Positions 8,993 to 15,462 are shown, counted from the first letter of the stretch. The stretch is DNA of 15,613 nt from Bacteroidales bacterium UBA6248 (GCA_002441345.1 DJVU01000080.1:1-15613), one strand, 5' to 3'. The notes: generated from the letters alone by a model not told the origin. Numbers and translations: made by a program.

Positions 8993-9033
8993 ATAAGGAG
9001 CATCTGCTTTCCGATACAGCAGATGCTCCTTAT
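8993..9033. terminator. Perfect 16-bp hairpin between convergent genes, probable bidirectional terminator
   Basis: ATAAGGAGCATCTGCT (8993-9008) pairs without mismatch with 9018-9033 around a 9-base loop. It lies 40 bases after the ligA stop and 28 bases beyond the stop of the minus-strand gene ending at 9061, so it can serve both. Neither side has a strong U-tract, so it may rely on stem strength or act as a 3'-end stabiliser. Confidence 0.7.
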
Positions 9034-9060
9034 CGTTTACAACTTCAAATCCGGTATCTT

Positions 9061-9774
9061 CTAAAGCTTATTCATCATGCTGGCACCGCTCAGGTCTTTT
9101 CTGATCCTGGCAGGATTGCCTGTATACAGCACTTTGCTTGCGCCGCTGGCATCCACGTTTAATTCGTCGCTTGCATTTACGCGTGCATTACAGGCTCCGC
9201 TGCAGTCAATAAAACAAACGGAGGAAGTCAGATTTTCCGCATCCAGCAAGGAAGCTCCGCTGAGCTCTACTTCTATTTTCGGTGCCGTACCCCTGAGCCG
9301 GGCAGAGGATGCTCCGCTCAGGTCAATTTTCAGCAGGTTGGCTGACAGTGTCATTTCGTACGAACTGGCACCGCTGCCTTCCAGCTCAATACTTCCGAAT
9401 TTAATGGGTTCAGGAGCGAGTACTTTAACTGCCCCGCTGATATCGATCTGATTAAGCGATTTAAAGGTAACCTCAACCAGAATATGCTCGCCCTTATTCA
9501 GTTTAATGCCCGGCTCAAGTTTTATCTCAAGGGTGTTGCCCTTTACTGCTGTTATCAAATTATTGATAATACCGGTTCCTGAATGTACAACCACACTTTC
9601 ACTGTTGCCCTGAAGGAGTGTGATTTCAATTGGTCCGCTGACTTCCAGATTGCTGAAGCTGCCGGGATTGCGTACCTGTTTATCGGCCAATGCCGTAAGA
9701 GAAAAGGTTAATACAGCAAGGAGGGTAAATAAAATACCCAAAATCATGTTTCGTTGTGCACTTATGGTTCTCAT
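9061..9774 (-). CDS. Head-GIN (DUF2807) exported beta-solenoid protein with SGA repeats
   Basis: From the ATG at 9774 this is a 237-residue exported protein with a signal peptide at about 1-30 (cleavage after ALA). The remainder is beta-rich and matches the putative auto-transporter adhesin head-GIN family (DUF2807): NPGSFSNLEVSGPIEI (36-51) is the usual opening. An SGA motif recurs with Gly at 114, 135, 154, 173, 193, 211 and 230, i.e. one turn of a parallel beta-helix every 18-21 residues. Three Cys (187, 191, 195) cluster in one turn. There is no lipobox and no T9SS domain, so it may stay in the periplasm. The frame extends to an ATG at 9861, but that start would put about 29 non-signal-like residues first; the ATG at 9774 has a typical A-rich leader. 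It is the last gene of the ECF sigma cluster. Biochemical function is unknown. Confidence 0.85.
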   Translation of the reverse strand: MRTISAQRNMILGILFTLLAVLTFSLTALADKQVRNPGSFSNLEVSGPIEITLLQGNSESVVVHSGTGIINNLITAVKGNTLEIKLEPGIKLNKGEHILVEVTFKSLNQIDISGAVKVLAPEPIKFGSIELEGSGASSYEMTLSANLLKIDLSGASSARLRGTAPKIEVELSGASLLDAENLTSSVCFIDCSGACNARVNASDELNVDASGASKVLYTGNPARIRKDLSGASMMNKL

Positions 9775-9864
9775 GGTTTTGATATTATTGGTGAATAAAT
9801 TGATGGGGGTTTTGATCTGACGGTAATTTTTTCCCTGGAAAGGGTAAAACTGACTTGCCATTTT

Positions 9865-10914
9865 TTAATACAAGCGTACCTCGCAGTTTCTCCCTTTTAC
9901 ATTTACTTTGGAAGACGAGGATGCACTGCTGCCAACTCTTCCGGTAATAATTCTGGATGTTGGGGAAGGCTCTTTCACCGAAACGACTGCTCCCGAAGGG
10001 TATTTGCATTCTCCAAAGCTAATATCTGCTTTCAGTTCATACGATGCCTCCGGTGAAATCCCCAGTTTTACGCTGTTAAACGATGAATTGATATCAATGA
10101 GGGAAAATCCGGGATTTACGGTTTCTACTTCCAGTCCGCCATATTCCAATTCCATCTGCAGTCTGTTGATGAGCGCAGCGATTGACAAATTGGAGAACCG
10201 GCCACTCCCGTCAATTCCGGAAACTCTGTTGATCTTCAGGTTGTCGTAAGACGATTCCAGCTTGATTCCCGTGGCTTTTTCGATACTTATGGTAGAAAAT
10301 TTTGAGTTTAAATTCAGCACGCTGGCATTGCCTATACTCAGGGTTGTGTAGCGCAGATCGATACTGGCATCCGAAAGCGATTCAATGGTTCCGGTACTGA
10401 ATTTCATTCCGATCCTGATGCCGGGATTGTCGAATCTTTTAAGTGTCAGATTGCCATAATCGACGGAAAGGTTGACGTTTCCGCGCGCTGATTCGGCATA
10501 CAGGCTTCCAAAGCGGCTGGTGATATCGAGGCTTCCTGTTTGCGGCAGGTAGACTTTAAAGCTTACGTGGAGGTTGGTAACCTCGCTTCCCGCTGAAACG
10601 TTCAGTCCGTTCCACCTGATTTCAACAAGCCCAGCCGAACCGGAAATATCCGGGTCGAATCTGTCAACGATCCGCTGAGCCTCTTTTTCGTTGTACGAAT
10701 CTGCTTTAACTTCAGCAACAACGCTTATGATATCTTTATCCCAGGTAAGGCACGTAAGTTCTGCATAGCTTATGTTGGCCCTGAGGGTGACATCGCTGCG
10801 TACCTGAAATTCTTTTTTGATTTGTCTGGATTTCGATGTCTGCTGCGCTGAAGTGGGGTTGAATGCCAGTAACAGCATTGAGATTGTAACCAGATTACGT
10901 GTAAATGGTTTCAT
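9865..10914 (-). CDS. Exported repeat protein with alternating Phe/Tyr beta-rungs (DUF4097-like)
   Basis: This 349-residue protein has a signal peptide (about 1-24, cleavage after SAQ) and then a beta-rich body I do not recognise as a characterised family; it resembles the DUF4097/adhesin-like solenoid proteins often found beside ECF sigma factors. From about 130 to 283 it consists of short rungs of the form L-x-I-x-x-x-[F/Y]-[S/G/D]-x-L-x-I. The aromatic position alternates strictly: F135, Y153, F172, Y189, F206, Y223, F240, Y258, F279. The C-terminal tail (about 320-349) is Ser-rich then basic (KVNVKGRNCEVRLY). There is no lipobox, T9SS domain or catalytic motif. It overlaps the upstream anti-sigma-like gene by 20 bases, so the two are translationally linked. 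A structural, binding or scaffold role in the envelope fits better than an enzyme, but that is inference. Confidence 0.75.
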   Translation of the reverse strand: MKPFTRNLVTISMLLLAFNPTSAQQTSKSRQIKKEFQVRSDVTLRANISYAELTCLTWDKDIISVVAEVKADSYNEKEAQRIVDRFDPDISGSAGLVEIRWNGLNVSAGSEVTNLHVSFKVYLPQTGSLDITSRFGSLYAESARGNVNLSVDYGNLTLKRFDNPGIRIGMKFSTGTIESLSDASIDLRYTTLSIGNASVLNLNSKFSTISIEKATGIKLESSYDNLKINRVSGIDGSGRFSNLSIAALINRLQMELEYGGLEVETVNPGFSLIDINSSFNSVKLGISPEASYELKADISFGECKYPSGAVVSVKEPSPTSRIITGRVGSSASSSSKVNVKGRNCEVRLY

Positions 10915-11488
10915 AGCATTGGTTTCGTTTAATGAATACCTGGGAATTAATTGCGGATTTCTGCTCTTCGTTCATTTGTTCAATTACGTGATCGAGCAGC
11001 CCGTTGATTACCTTGTAACTGTTTCTGAAAGCGTCGAGAAGCCTTTCGTTGCGATCGCCTCTGGTGTATTCCTGCTTGAGCATTTCTGCTTCGTGTTTCA
11101 GCTCTTCAATGTGACCGGCAACCATAGCACTCAGCTCTTTATTTTCGGGGTTGCCGGCTGCAAGCGCGGAGATCTGCCGTAGTTTTTCTTCCGAAAGGGA
11201 AGCATAGTAGTGCTCAATTTCCTGAATCTCTTCCATGGAAGCACTTGTATTGTTTATATTGACCGGTGGTTTGAGAAAAATAACCCATGCAGCCATGGAA
11301 AAACTTACCAGGATAAGGATGGCTGCGGCAATTTTGAACCAGCGGCCTATGGCTGCGTACCTGTTTGATTCCCTGAAATTGCTGAAGTCCCTGAGCTTGG
11401 TTTGAAACCTCAGTTCGTGATCCGGATCGGGAAGATCGTGCTCAAATGCTTCCCTGTTCTCTTCGATAAAGTCTTTCAGCGTCTTCAT
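10895..11488 (-). CDS. Single-pass membrane protein, probable anti-sigma factor
   Basis: This 197-residue protein sits directly downstream of an ECF sigma gene (65-base gap) and has anti-sigma topology: a charged cytoplasmic N-terminus (1-49), one membrane helix (about 51-72, IAAAILILVSFSMAAWVIF) and a C-terminal domain (73-197) predicted outside the inner membrane. The N-terminal part lacks the HxxxCxxC zinc motif of ZAS-type anti-sigmas, so sigma binding is inferred from position and topology rather than a recognised domain. The exported part is helical and rich in Glu and Lys, with LLDAFRNSYKVINGLLDHVIEQM-like heptads near 150-172 that suggest a helical bundle or coiled coil. It could sense envelope stress or be degraded by regulated proteolysis. 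It overlaps the next gene by 20 bases. Confidence 0.7.
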   Translation of the reverse strand: MKTLKDFIEENREAFEHDLPDPDHELRFQTKLRDFSNFRESNRYAAIGRWFKIAAAILILVSFSMAAWVIFLKPPVNINNTSASMEEIQEIEHYYASLSEEKLRQISALAAGNPENKELSAMVAGHIEELKHEAEMLKQEYTRGDRNERLLDAFRNSYKVINGLLDHVIEQMNEEQKSAINSQVFIKRNQCYETIYT

Positions 11489-11535
11489 CCGGTTTGTTTT
11501 TATTGGTTAATACCATGTTTTCTTTTTATTTGACC

Positions 11536-11543
11536 TGACGTCA
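11536..11543. repeat. TGACGTCA palindrome between sigma and anti-sigma genes
   Basis: An 8-bp perfect palindrome lies in the 65-base gap between the ECF sigma gene and the anti-sigma-like gene. It could be a transcription-factor half-site pair or a processing/attenuation signal. An 8-bp palindrome is also expected by chance in a region of this size, so it is noted only. Confidence 0.15.
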
Positions 11544-11553
11544 TAATATTTAT

Positions 11554-12108
11554 TCAACCCCTTGCTGCTAAGGTATGATCCTGATTTTTCAACTGTGCAA
11601 CAAGGGCGGCCCGGGCTCTGGATAAACGGGTTCGGACATTTCCTGGATTCAGCTTCAGGATATCTCCTATTTCTTCAAGGTCCATGCCTTCAAAAAGGTT
11701 GAGCGAAAGTATGATCCGGTAATCGTCGCGGATCTGGTCCATGGCTTTTTTAATGCCCTCAATCCTCATTTCAACGAACTCTTCCCTGTAATCATCCGGT
11801 TCATATACCACATCGGGAATGGCATCGTTCAGTTCAACAGCGGGAATTCTTTGCCTGATGTGACGAATCGAATTATTAATAACGATCCTCCGTAACCATG
11901 CATTAAACGGTGCTTCCCCCCGGTATTTCCTGATGTTCCGGAATGCATCTATAAAAGAATTCTGCATAATGTCTTCCGCATCGGCGCTAATCTTAACAAT
12001 CCGGAGACAAGTGTTATACATCGGCCTGTAGTATTGCCGGTATATCGCCAGCTGGGCATCGTTTTGCCCTGCTTTGCATCTTCCGATTAAATTATCAAGG
12101 TTTTCCAT
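11554..12108 (-). CDS. ECF-family RNA polymerase sigma factor
   Basis: This 184-residue protein is a group 4 (ECF) sigma factor: regions 2 and 4 are present and region 3 is missing. Region 2 spans about 20-90, with the core-binding segment ADAEDIMQNSFIDAFRNIRKY (42-62) and the -10-recognising helix around NAWLRRIVINN (69-79). Region 4 spans about 118-172, with the -35-binding helix-turn-helix MDLEEIGDILKLNPGNV (142-158) followed by RTRLSRARAAL. It directs RNA polymerase to a small set of promoters, very likely including its own (see 12129-12154). The three downstream genes on the same strand encode a membrane anti-sigma candidate and two exported solenoid proteins, so the group is a probable envelope-response regulon. 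The exact ECF group cannot be assigned by eye. Confidence 0.93.
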   Translation of the reverse strand: MENLDNLIGRCKAGQNDAQLAIYRQYYRPMYNTCLRIVKISADAEDIMQNSFIDAFRNIRKYRGEAPFNAWLRRIVINNSIRHIRQRIPAVELNDAIPDVVYEPDDYREEFVEMRIEGIKKAMDQIRDDYRIILSLNLFEGMDLEEIGDILKLNPGNVRTRLSRARAALVAQLKNQDHTLAARG

Positions 12109-12128
12109 TTCCCGGATTCTATAATAAA

Positions 12129-12154
12129 GACATCTGTATGCAGAGTTTGTTACA
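12129..12154 (-). promoter_or_regulatory. Candidate ECF-type autoregulatory promoter of the sigma operon
   Basis: On the minus strand TGTAAC (12154-12149) contains the AAC typical of ECF -35 elements, and GTC (12131-12129) lies 17 bases further on, matching the common AAC-N16/17-GTC architecture. The predicted start is near 12122, leaving a leader of about 15 bases before the ATG at 12108. No TAnnTTTG housekeeping element was found on this strand. The motif is short, so chance cannot be excluded. Confidence 0.35.
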
Positions 12155-12257
12155 GTTTATTTTGATATTTTATACTTTTCGTGAAATTTCTGAAAGGAAA
12201 CCGCACTCATTATAACAGGATTACAGATTCGCAGCTGTTTCATTTGCAGAGGGAAAC

Positions 12258-12357
12258 GCTGCAGGTGAGCTGTGAGTGCAGCCGGTTTGCCGCGCAAGTT
12301 TTTTGAGACAGGCAGAGGTGAAAACAGAGCAGGAATAAACTAATTTTGCCTGCCTGT
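12258..12357. repeat. Two inverted repeats in the sigma/transporter divergent spacer
   Basis: GCTGCA (12258-12263) pairs with TGCAGC (12277-12282) around a 13-base loop. ACAGGCAG (12308-12315) pairs with CTGCCTGT (12350-12357) around a 34-base loop and is followed by a T-run. The second repeat brackets the transporter's -7 element, so it could be an operator or a leader structure. The 280-base spacer 12109-12388 holds no gene I can support. Confidence 0.25.
12341..12348 (+). promoter_or_regulatory. -7 element for the transporter/dehydrogenase operon
   Basis: TAATTTTG matches TAnnTTTG. No TTG lies at the right distance upstream, so the -33 part is weak. Transcription would begin near 12355, giving a leader of about 34 bases to the TTG start codon at 12389, which supports that start. 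Confidence 0.4.
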
Positions 12358-12388
12358 TTTTATTCAGGATAACTCAAACAAATTACTC

Positions 12389-13324
12389 TTGAAAACGGAT
12401 GTATTGAAGTACTATCTGTACGCGGTTCTGGCTATGCTCTTCTGGGGGCTTACGTTTGTATGGTTTAAAATTGCCAATGATTACTACAATCCGTTAACCA
12501 TAATATTTCTCCGGCTTGTGGTTTCATCGGCACTGCTATGGGCATTTATGCGAATTGCCGGAAAGTATGAACCGCTGGAAAAAGGTGACCGGAAATGGTT
12601 TTTTTTGCTGGCATTAACCCAGCCATTTTTCTACTTTCTGGGCGAAAGTTTTGGGTTAAGTATGGTTTCATCCACCATTTCTTCGGCAATAATTGCAACA
12701 ATACCATTGTTTACACCCCTGGCAGCCTGGCTGTTCAGCAGGGAACGGGCTTCCGTTTATGTTCTGGCAGGGATTGGTGTTTCCTTTGCCGGGATTATCC
12801 TGATGCTGGTGAATCGGGATTTGAGTCTCAATGCTGCTCCGGAAGGTGTATTGTTGTTGTTTATGGCAGTATTTGCAGCAGTGCTTTATTCACTTGTCGT
12901 TAAACGACTTTCGGGAAAGTACAGTTCCCTTTCTATAATTTCAAGGCAAAATCTGATTGGAGCTGTATATTTCCTTCCGTTGTTCCTGATTTTTGACTTT
13001 CGCGATTTCATGAGTGTAATACCTGATTTTGAGCTTATTTCAGCAATGCTGCAGCTCGCAGTCTTCGGTTCCTGCCTGGCATATTTGTTTTTTATATCCT
13101 CAATTGCCCGGTTGGGAATGGTAAAAGCGAATATCTTTACCAATCTGATCCCTGCTTTTACAGCCTTGTCTGCTTACATTTTACTTGGGGAGACGCTCAA
13201 TTTTCAGAAGGTAGCGGGTATTGCCATGGTAGTTGCAGGGATTCTGGTTTCTCAATACCGCGAATTGAATCAGTTATTGAATCGCAGACGTTATAAAATT
13301 CCAACCATAAAACCACAGTTATGA
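12389..13324 (+). CDS. EamA/DMT-superfamily transporter
   Basis: This 311-residue inner-membrane protein shows about ten hydrophobic helices in two homologous EamA halves (about 8-142 and 152-290). The N-terminal half opens with AMLFWGLTFVWFKI and the C-terminal half ends with the usual AYILLGETLNFQKVAGIAMVVAGILV pattern. DMT carriers move small metabolites, often exporting amino acids or their derivatives; the substrate is not readable here. The start is a TTG, because the first ATG in frame (about 12434) would cut into helix 1 and the promoter-like element at 12341 gives the TTG a normal leader. The stop codon overlaps the next gene's start (ATGA at 13321-13324), so the two are translationally coupled and probably serve one pathway. 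The C-terminal tail is basic (NRRRYKIP), fitting a cytoplasmic end. Confidence 0.88.
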   Translation: MKTDVLKYYLYAVLAMLFWGLTFVWFKIANDYYNPLTIIFLRLVVSSALLWAFMRIAGKYEPLEKGDRKWFFLLALTQPFFYFLGESFGLSMVSSTISSAIIATIPLFTPLAAWLFSRERASVYVLAGIGVSFAGIILMLVNRDLSLNAAPEGVLLLFMAVFAAVLYSLVVKRLSGKYSSLSIISRQNLIGAVYFLPLFLIFDFRDFMSVIPDFELISAMLQLAVFGSCLAYLFFISSIARLGMVKANIFTNLIPAFTALSAYILLGETLNFQKVAGIAMVVAGILVSQYRELNQLLNRRRYKIPTIKPQL

Positions 13325-14472
13325 AAATTCTGGTACTGGGAGCCGGACTTGTCGGAGGTCCGATAGCTATGGACCTGGCAAAAGACGGTGAATTTGAAGT
13401 TATCTCAGCAGATATATGCCCGGATGCTCTTGATAAACTAAAGGGGATTCCTGGAATCTCTGTACGTCAGGAAGATCTCGGTTTGGAAGCCGCTGTGCGG
13501 GATCTCGCAATGGAAGCAGATCTTGTGGTTAATGCCGTGCCGGGCTTTATGGGTTATAAAACCGTGGAAACGCTGATCGATTGCGGGAAAGATATCATTG
13601 ATATTGCTTTTTTCCCGGAAGATATGTTCGGACTCGATGATAAAGCCAGGGCAAAGGGCGTTACGGTAATCTGCGATATGGGAGTTGCGCCGGGAATGAG
13701 CAATGTATTGCTGGCATATGGCGCTTCTATGCTGGATACACTCGAAAAAGGGATAATCTACGTTGGTGGTTTGCCGGTGGTAAGAACCTGGCCTTATGAG
13801 TACAAAGCGGTTTTTTCACCTATTGATGTGATCGAGGAATATACCCGTCCTGCCCGTTTTATCCGCGACGGGAAACTTGTAATAAAGGAAGCACTTTCGG
13901 ATCCCGAACTTATCGATTTCTCCGGTGTGGGAACGCTTGAAGCGTTTAACAGCGACGGATTGCGAACCCTTGCCACAACGCTGACAGGTGATTATATTAT
14001 TGAGAAAACGCTTAGGTATCCCGGTCACATTGAAAAGATGGCCATACTCAGAGATACCGGTTTTTTCAGTCGTCAACCGGTATCGATCGGCGGAACGGAA
14101 ATTGTACCGCTTGATTTTACCACAAAGCTGTTGTTTCCAAAATGGAAACTCGAAAAGGGAGAGGAGGATCTTACCGTAATGCGTATTATAGCCGAAGGGC
14201 TTAAAGACGGAAGTAGGCGCAGGTACACCTGGGATCTTCTTGACCGGCTTGATCCTTTAACCGGGATACATTCCATGGCCCGCACAACCGGTTATGCAGC
14301 TACAATGGCCGTTCGTATGGTTTCCGGTGGTTTATATACCCGCAAAGGCGTCAGCGCACCCGAGTTTATCGGCAGAGATGCCGGTTTGGTAAGCTTTATG
14401 CTCGAAGGCCTGCGCAGAAGGGGTATCACCTATCGTGAAACCGACGAAGGGGGGGTAAACCCTAAATCCTAA
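13321..14472 (+). CDS. Saccharopine dehydrogenase-family protein, lysine 6-dehydrogenase-like
   Basis: This 383-residue oxidoreductase has an N-terminal Rossmann fold with GAGLVGG (7-13) and an acidic D31 after the second strand, which usually indicates NAD rather than NADP. The middle and C-terminal regions carry features I associate with bacterial L-lysine 6-dehydrogenase: CDMGVAPGMSNVLLAYGAS (118-136), YVGGLPV (147-153), YPGHIEKM (233-240), and MARTTGYAA (319-327). Lysine 6-dehydrogenase deaminates the epsilon-amino group of lysine to a semialdehyde that cyclises; saccharopine dehydrogenases and carboxynorspermidine synthase are related alternatives with other substrates. Length fits Lys6DH better than saccharopine reductase with its extra domains. 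It is translationally coupled to the upstream EamA transporter, suggesting uptake or export of its substrate or product. The exact reaction is inferred. Confidence 0.8.
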   Translation: MKILVLGAGLVGGPIAMDLAKDGEFEVISADICPDALDKLKGIPGISVRQEDLGLEAAVRDLAMEADLVVNAVPGFMGYKTVETLIDCGKDIIDIAFFPEDMFGLDDKARAKGVTVICDMGVAPGMSNVLLAYGASMLDTLEKGIIYVGGLPVVRTWPYEYKAVFSPIDVIEEYTRPARFIRDGKLVIKEALSDPELIDFSGVGTLEAFNSDGLRTLATTLTGDYIIEKTLRYPGHIEKMAILRDTGFFSRQPVSIGGTEIVPLDFTTKLLFPKWKLEKGEEDLTVMRIIAEGLKDGSRRRYTWDLLDRLDPLTGIHSMARTTGYAATMAVRMVSGGLYTRKGVSAPEFIGRDAGLVSFMLEGLRRRGITYRETDEGGVNPKS

Positions 14473-14488
14473 AAACTTCTTAAAGAAA

Positions 14489-14519
14489 AAAGGAGGCAAC
14501 CGTTTCGATTGTCTCCTTT
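14489..14519. terminator. Hairpin between convergent dehydrogenase and lipoprotein genes
   Basis: AAAGGAGGCAA (14489-14499) pairs with TTGTCTCCTTT (14509-14519), 11 bp with one G-U pair and a 9-base loop. A-rich sequence on the left and T-rich sequence on the right give U-tract character in both directions, so it probably terminates both convergent transcripts. Confidence 0.7.
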
Positions 14520-14545
14520 GTTGGTATACAGGGGTTTGTCTGCCA

Positions 14546-15133
14546 TCAGAAGGTAAAACGAACGGCTTCTCCGCCAATGGTTCCGCTTACGGTTCCACCC
14601 TGTCCGTTTTGATTCAGTATTACTGTAATACAGAGGTTAATTGTTTTGTTGCAGTCCGGTCCGGTAATCCGGATTCCACCGTTAAATTGCATACCGGAAG
14701 CAGGGCCGAAAGATCCGTCCGGTTTCAGAGTAAAAGTTCCGGTTACCGTTAATCTGGGTGAACTGTTCATAATCCAGATATTACCGCCGGATTCCCAGGC
14801 GTAATCGATGATATTTTCGGTCAGTCCGATGGAAAGTATGCTTCCAAGTATTTCTCCGCTTTGCTCATCGGTATTGATGTTTCCTGTAATAGAACCGGAA
14901 ACATGAATGTTGCCCCCCTCGGGCCCGTTAATCAACGAGTTGACCGTTATATTAACCGGATGTGAAGATTTTGTAGTGCCGGTTTCAAGGTATGCAGTGT
15001 ACCCTGCTTTAAAAATTTCATGAGCAATGGTCTCATTGCCGGGGCCTCCTGTTTTTATGGCATCTTCTTTTTGGCAACCCGCCATAAAACCCATGGTGAA
15101 TAAAAGGACAAAGACAAGGAGTTTATGCATCAT
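14546..15133 (-). CDS. Lipoprotein of unknown function with surface-export-like tag
   Basis: This 195-residue protein has a short hydrophobic signal ending in a lipobox-like FMAGC, with the lipidated Cys at position 20 (19 if the second Met is used). The residues after the Cys are QKED, close to the lipoprotein export signal described in Capnocytophaga (QKDDE), so it may face outward on the outer membrane. The mature part is beta-rich with many Gly/Thr/Ser and contains strand-like segments (NITVNSL, GNIHVSGSITGNI, RLTVTGTFTLKPDG, GGIRITG, TVSGTIGG). Two Cys (161, 168) could form a disulphide. I recognise no domain or catalytic motif. It stands alone, convergent with the dehydrogenase gene, and I saw no TAnnTTTG promoter on its strand. 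Confidence 0.75.
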   Translation of the reverse strand: MMHKLLVFVLLFTMGFMAGCQKEDAIKTGGPGNETIAHEIFKAGYTAYLETGTTKSSHPVNITVNSLINGPEGGNIHVSGSITGNINTDEQSGEILGSILSIGLTENIIDYAWESGGNIWIMNSSPRLTVTGTFTLKPDGSFGPASGMQFNGGIRITGPDCNKTINLCITVILNQNGQGGTVSGTIGGEAVRFTF

Positions 15134-15462
15134 CGGATCATAGTATTAAAGGTTATAGGCAACACGTATTGCCAGGTAACGATATATGTTGTTAATAGTA
15201 TTTTATTGAAAAGGTAATACGACGGAAGCGTGTTTTTTTTGATACTGTCTTCAAAATCGTGAATGACCGGCTAAAAAATACAGCCAAAGCTGATTAATTA
15301 TAAATTTGATCGCTGCCGGGAAGATTAGTTTTTTTTTGAAAATGAGATTGTTGATTGCACCCGATCCGTGCATGGCAGGGTTTTATTGCTTTTTTTTATC
15401 ATTTCCGCCGCAACATTCTTGTTTAATTTAAGAAAATACCTATTTTTGCACTCCCAAATCAC
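15134..15462. other. A/T-rich intergenic region with three long T-runs
   Basis: This 329-base spacer separates the lipoprotein and tRNA genes. It contains T-runs of 8, 9 and 8 bases (15233-15240, 15329-15337, 15390-15397), a small inverted repeat GGCAA/TTGCC near 15161-15176, another TGCAC/GTGCA near 15356-15372, and the sequence TAAATTTG at 15301-15308, which fits a -7 element with no clear -33 partner. The tRNA promoter occupies its right end. I see no protein gene I would defend. Confidence 0.6.
15419..15448 (+). promoter_or_regulatory. Promoter of tRNA-Met (TTG-N19-TAnnTTTG)
   Basis: TTG (15419-15421) is followed after exactly 19 bases by TATTTTTG (15441-15448), a full match to the Bacteroidota housekeeping promoter with optimal spacing. 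The predicted start near 15455 is about 8 bases before the mature tRNA 5' end. It is the strongest promoter match in the window. Confidence 0.78.

Noticed and set aside
9077..9451. A 124-codon frame on the plus strand opposite the SGA repeats, rich in APL repeats
   Set aside because: It is the mirror image of the repeated SGA codons on the other strand and has no independent support such as a promoter or recognisable fold.
9775..9861. Longer head-GIN protein starting at ATG 9861
   Set aside because: The additional 29 residues are not signal-like and would bury the clear signal peptide inside the protein; the ATG at 9774 has a typical A-rich leader.
15233..15397. Three T-runs of 8-9 bases as a possible ordered array
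   Set aside because: Their spacing (about 96 and 61 bases) is irregular and flanking sequences differ, so there is no repeat unit.
15342..15431. A 29-codon ATG reading frame on the plus strand, downstream of TAAATTTG at 15301
   Set aside because: It is very short, encodes a low-complexity peptide without recognisable features, and overlaps the -33 element of the tRNA promoter. No -33 partner exists for the element at 15301.
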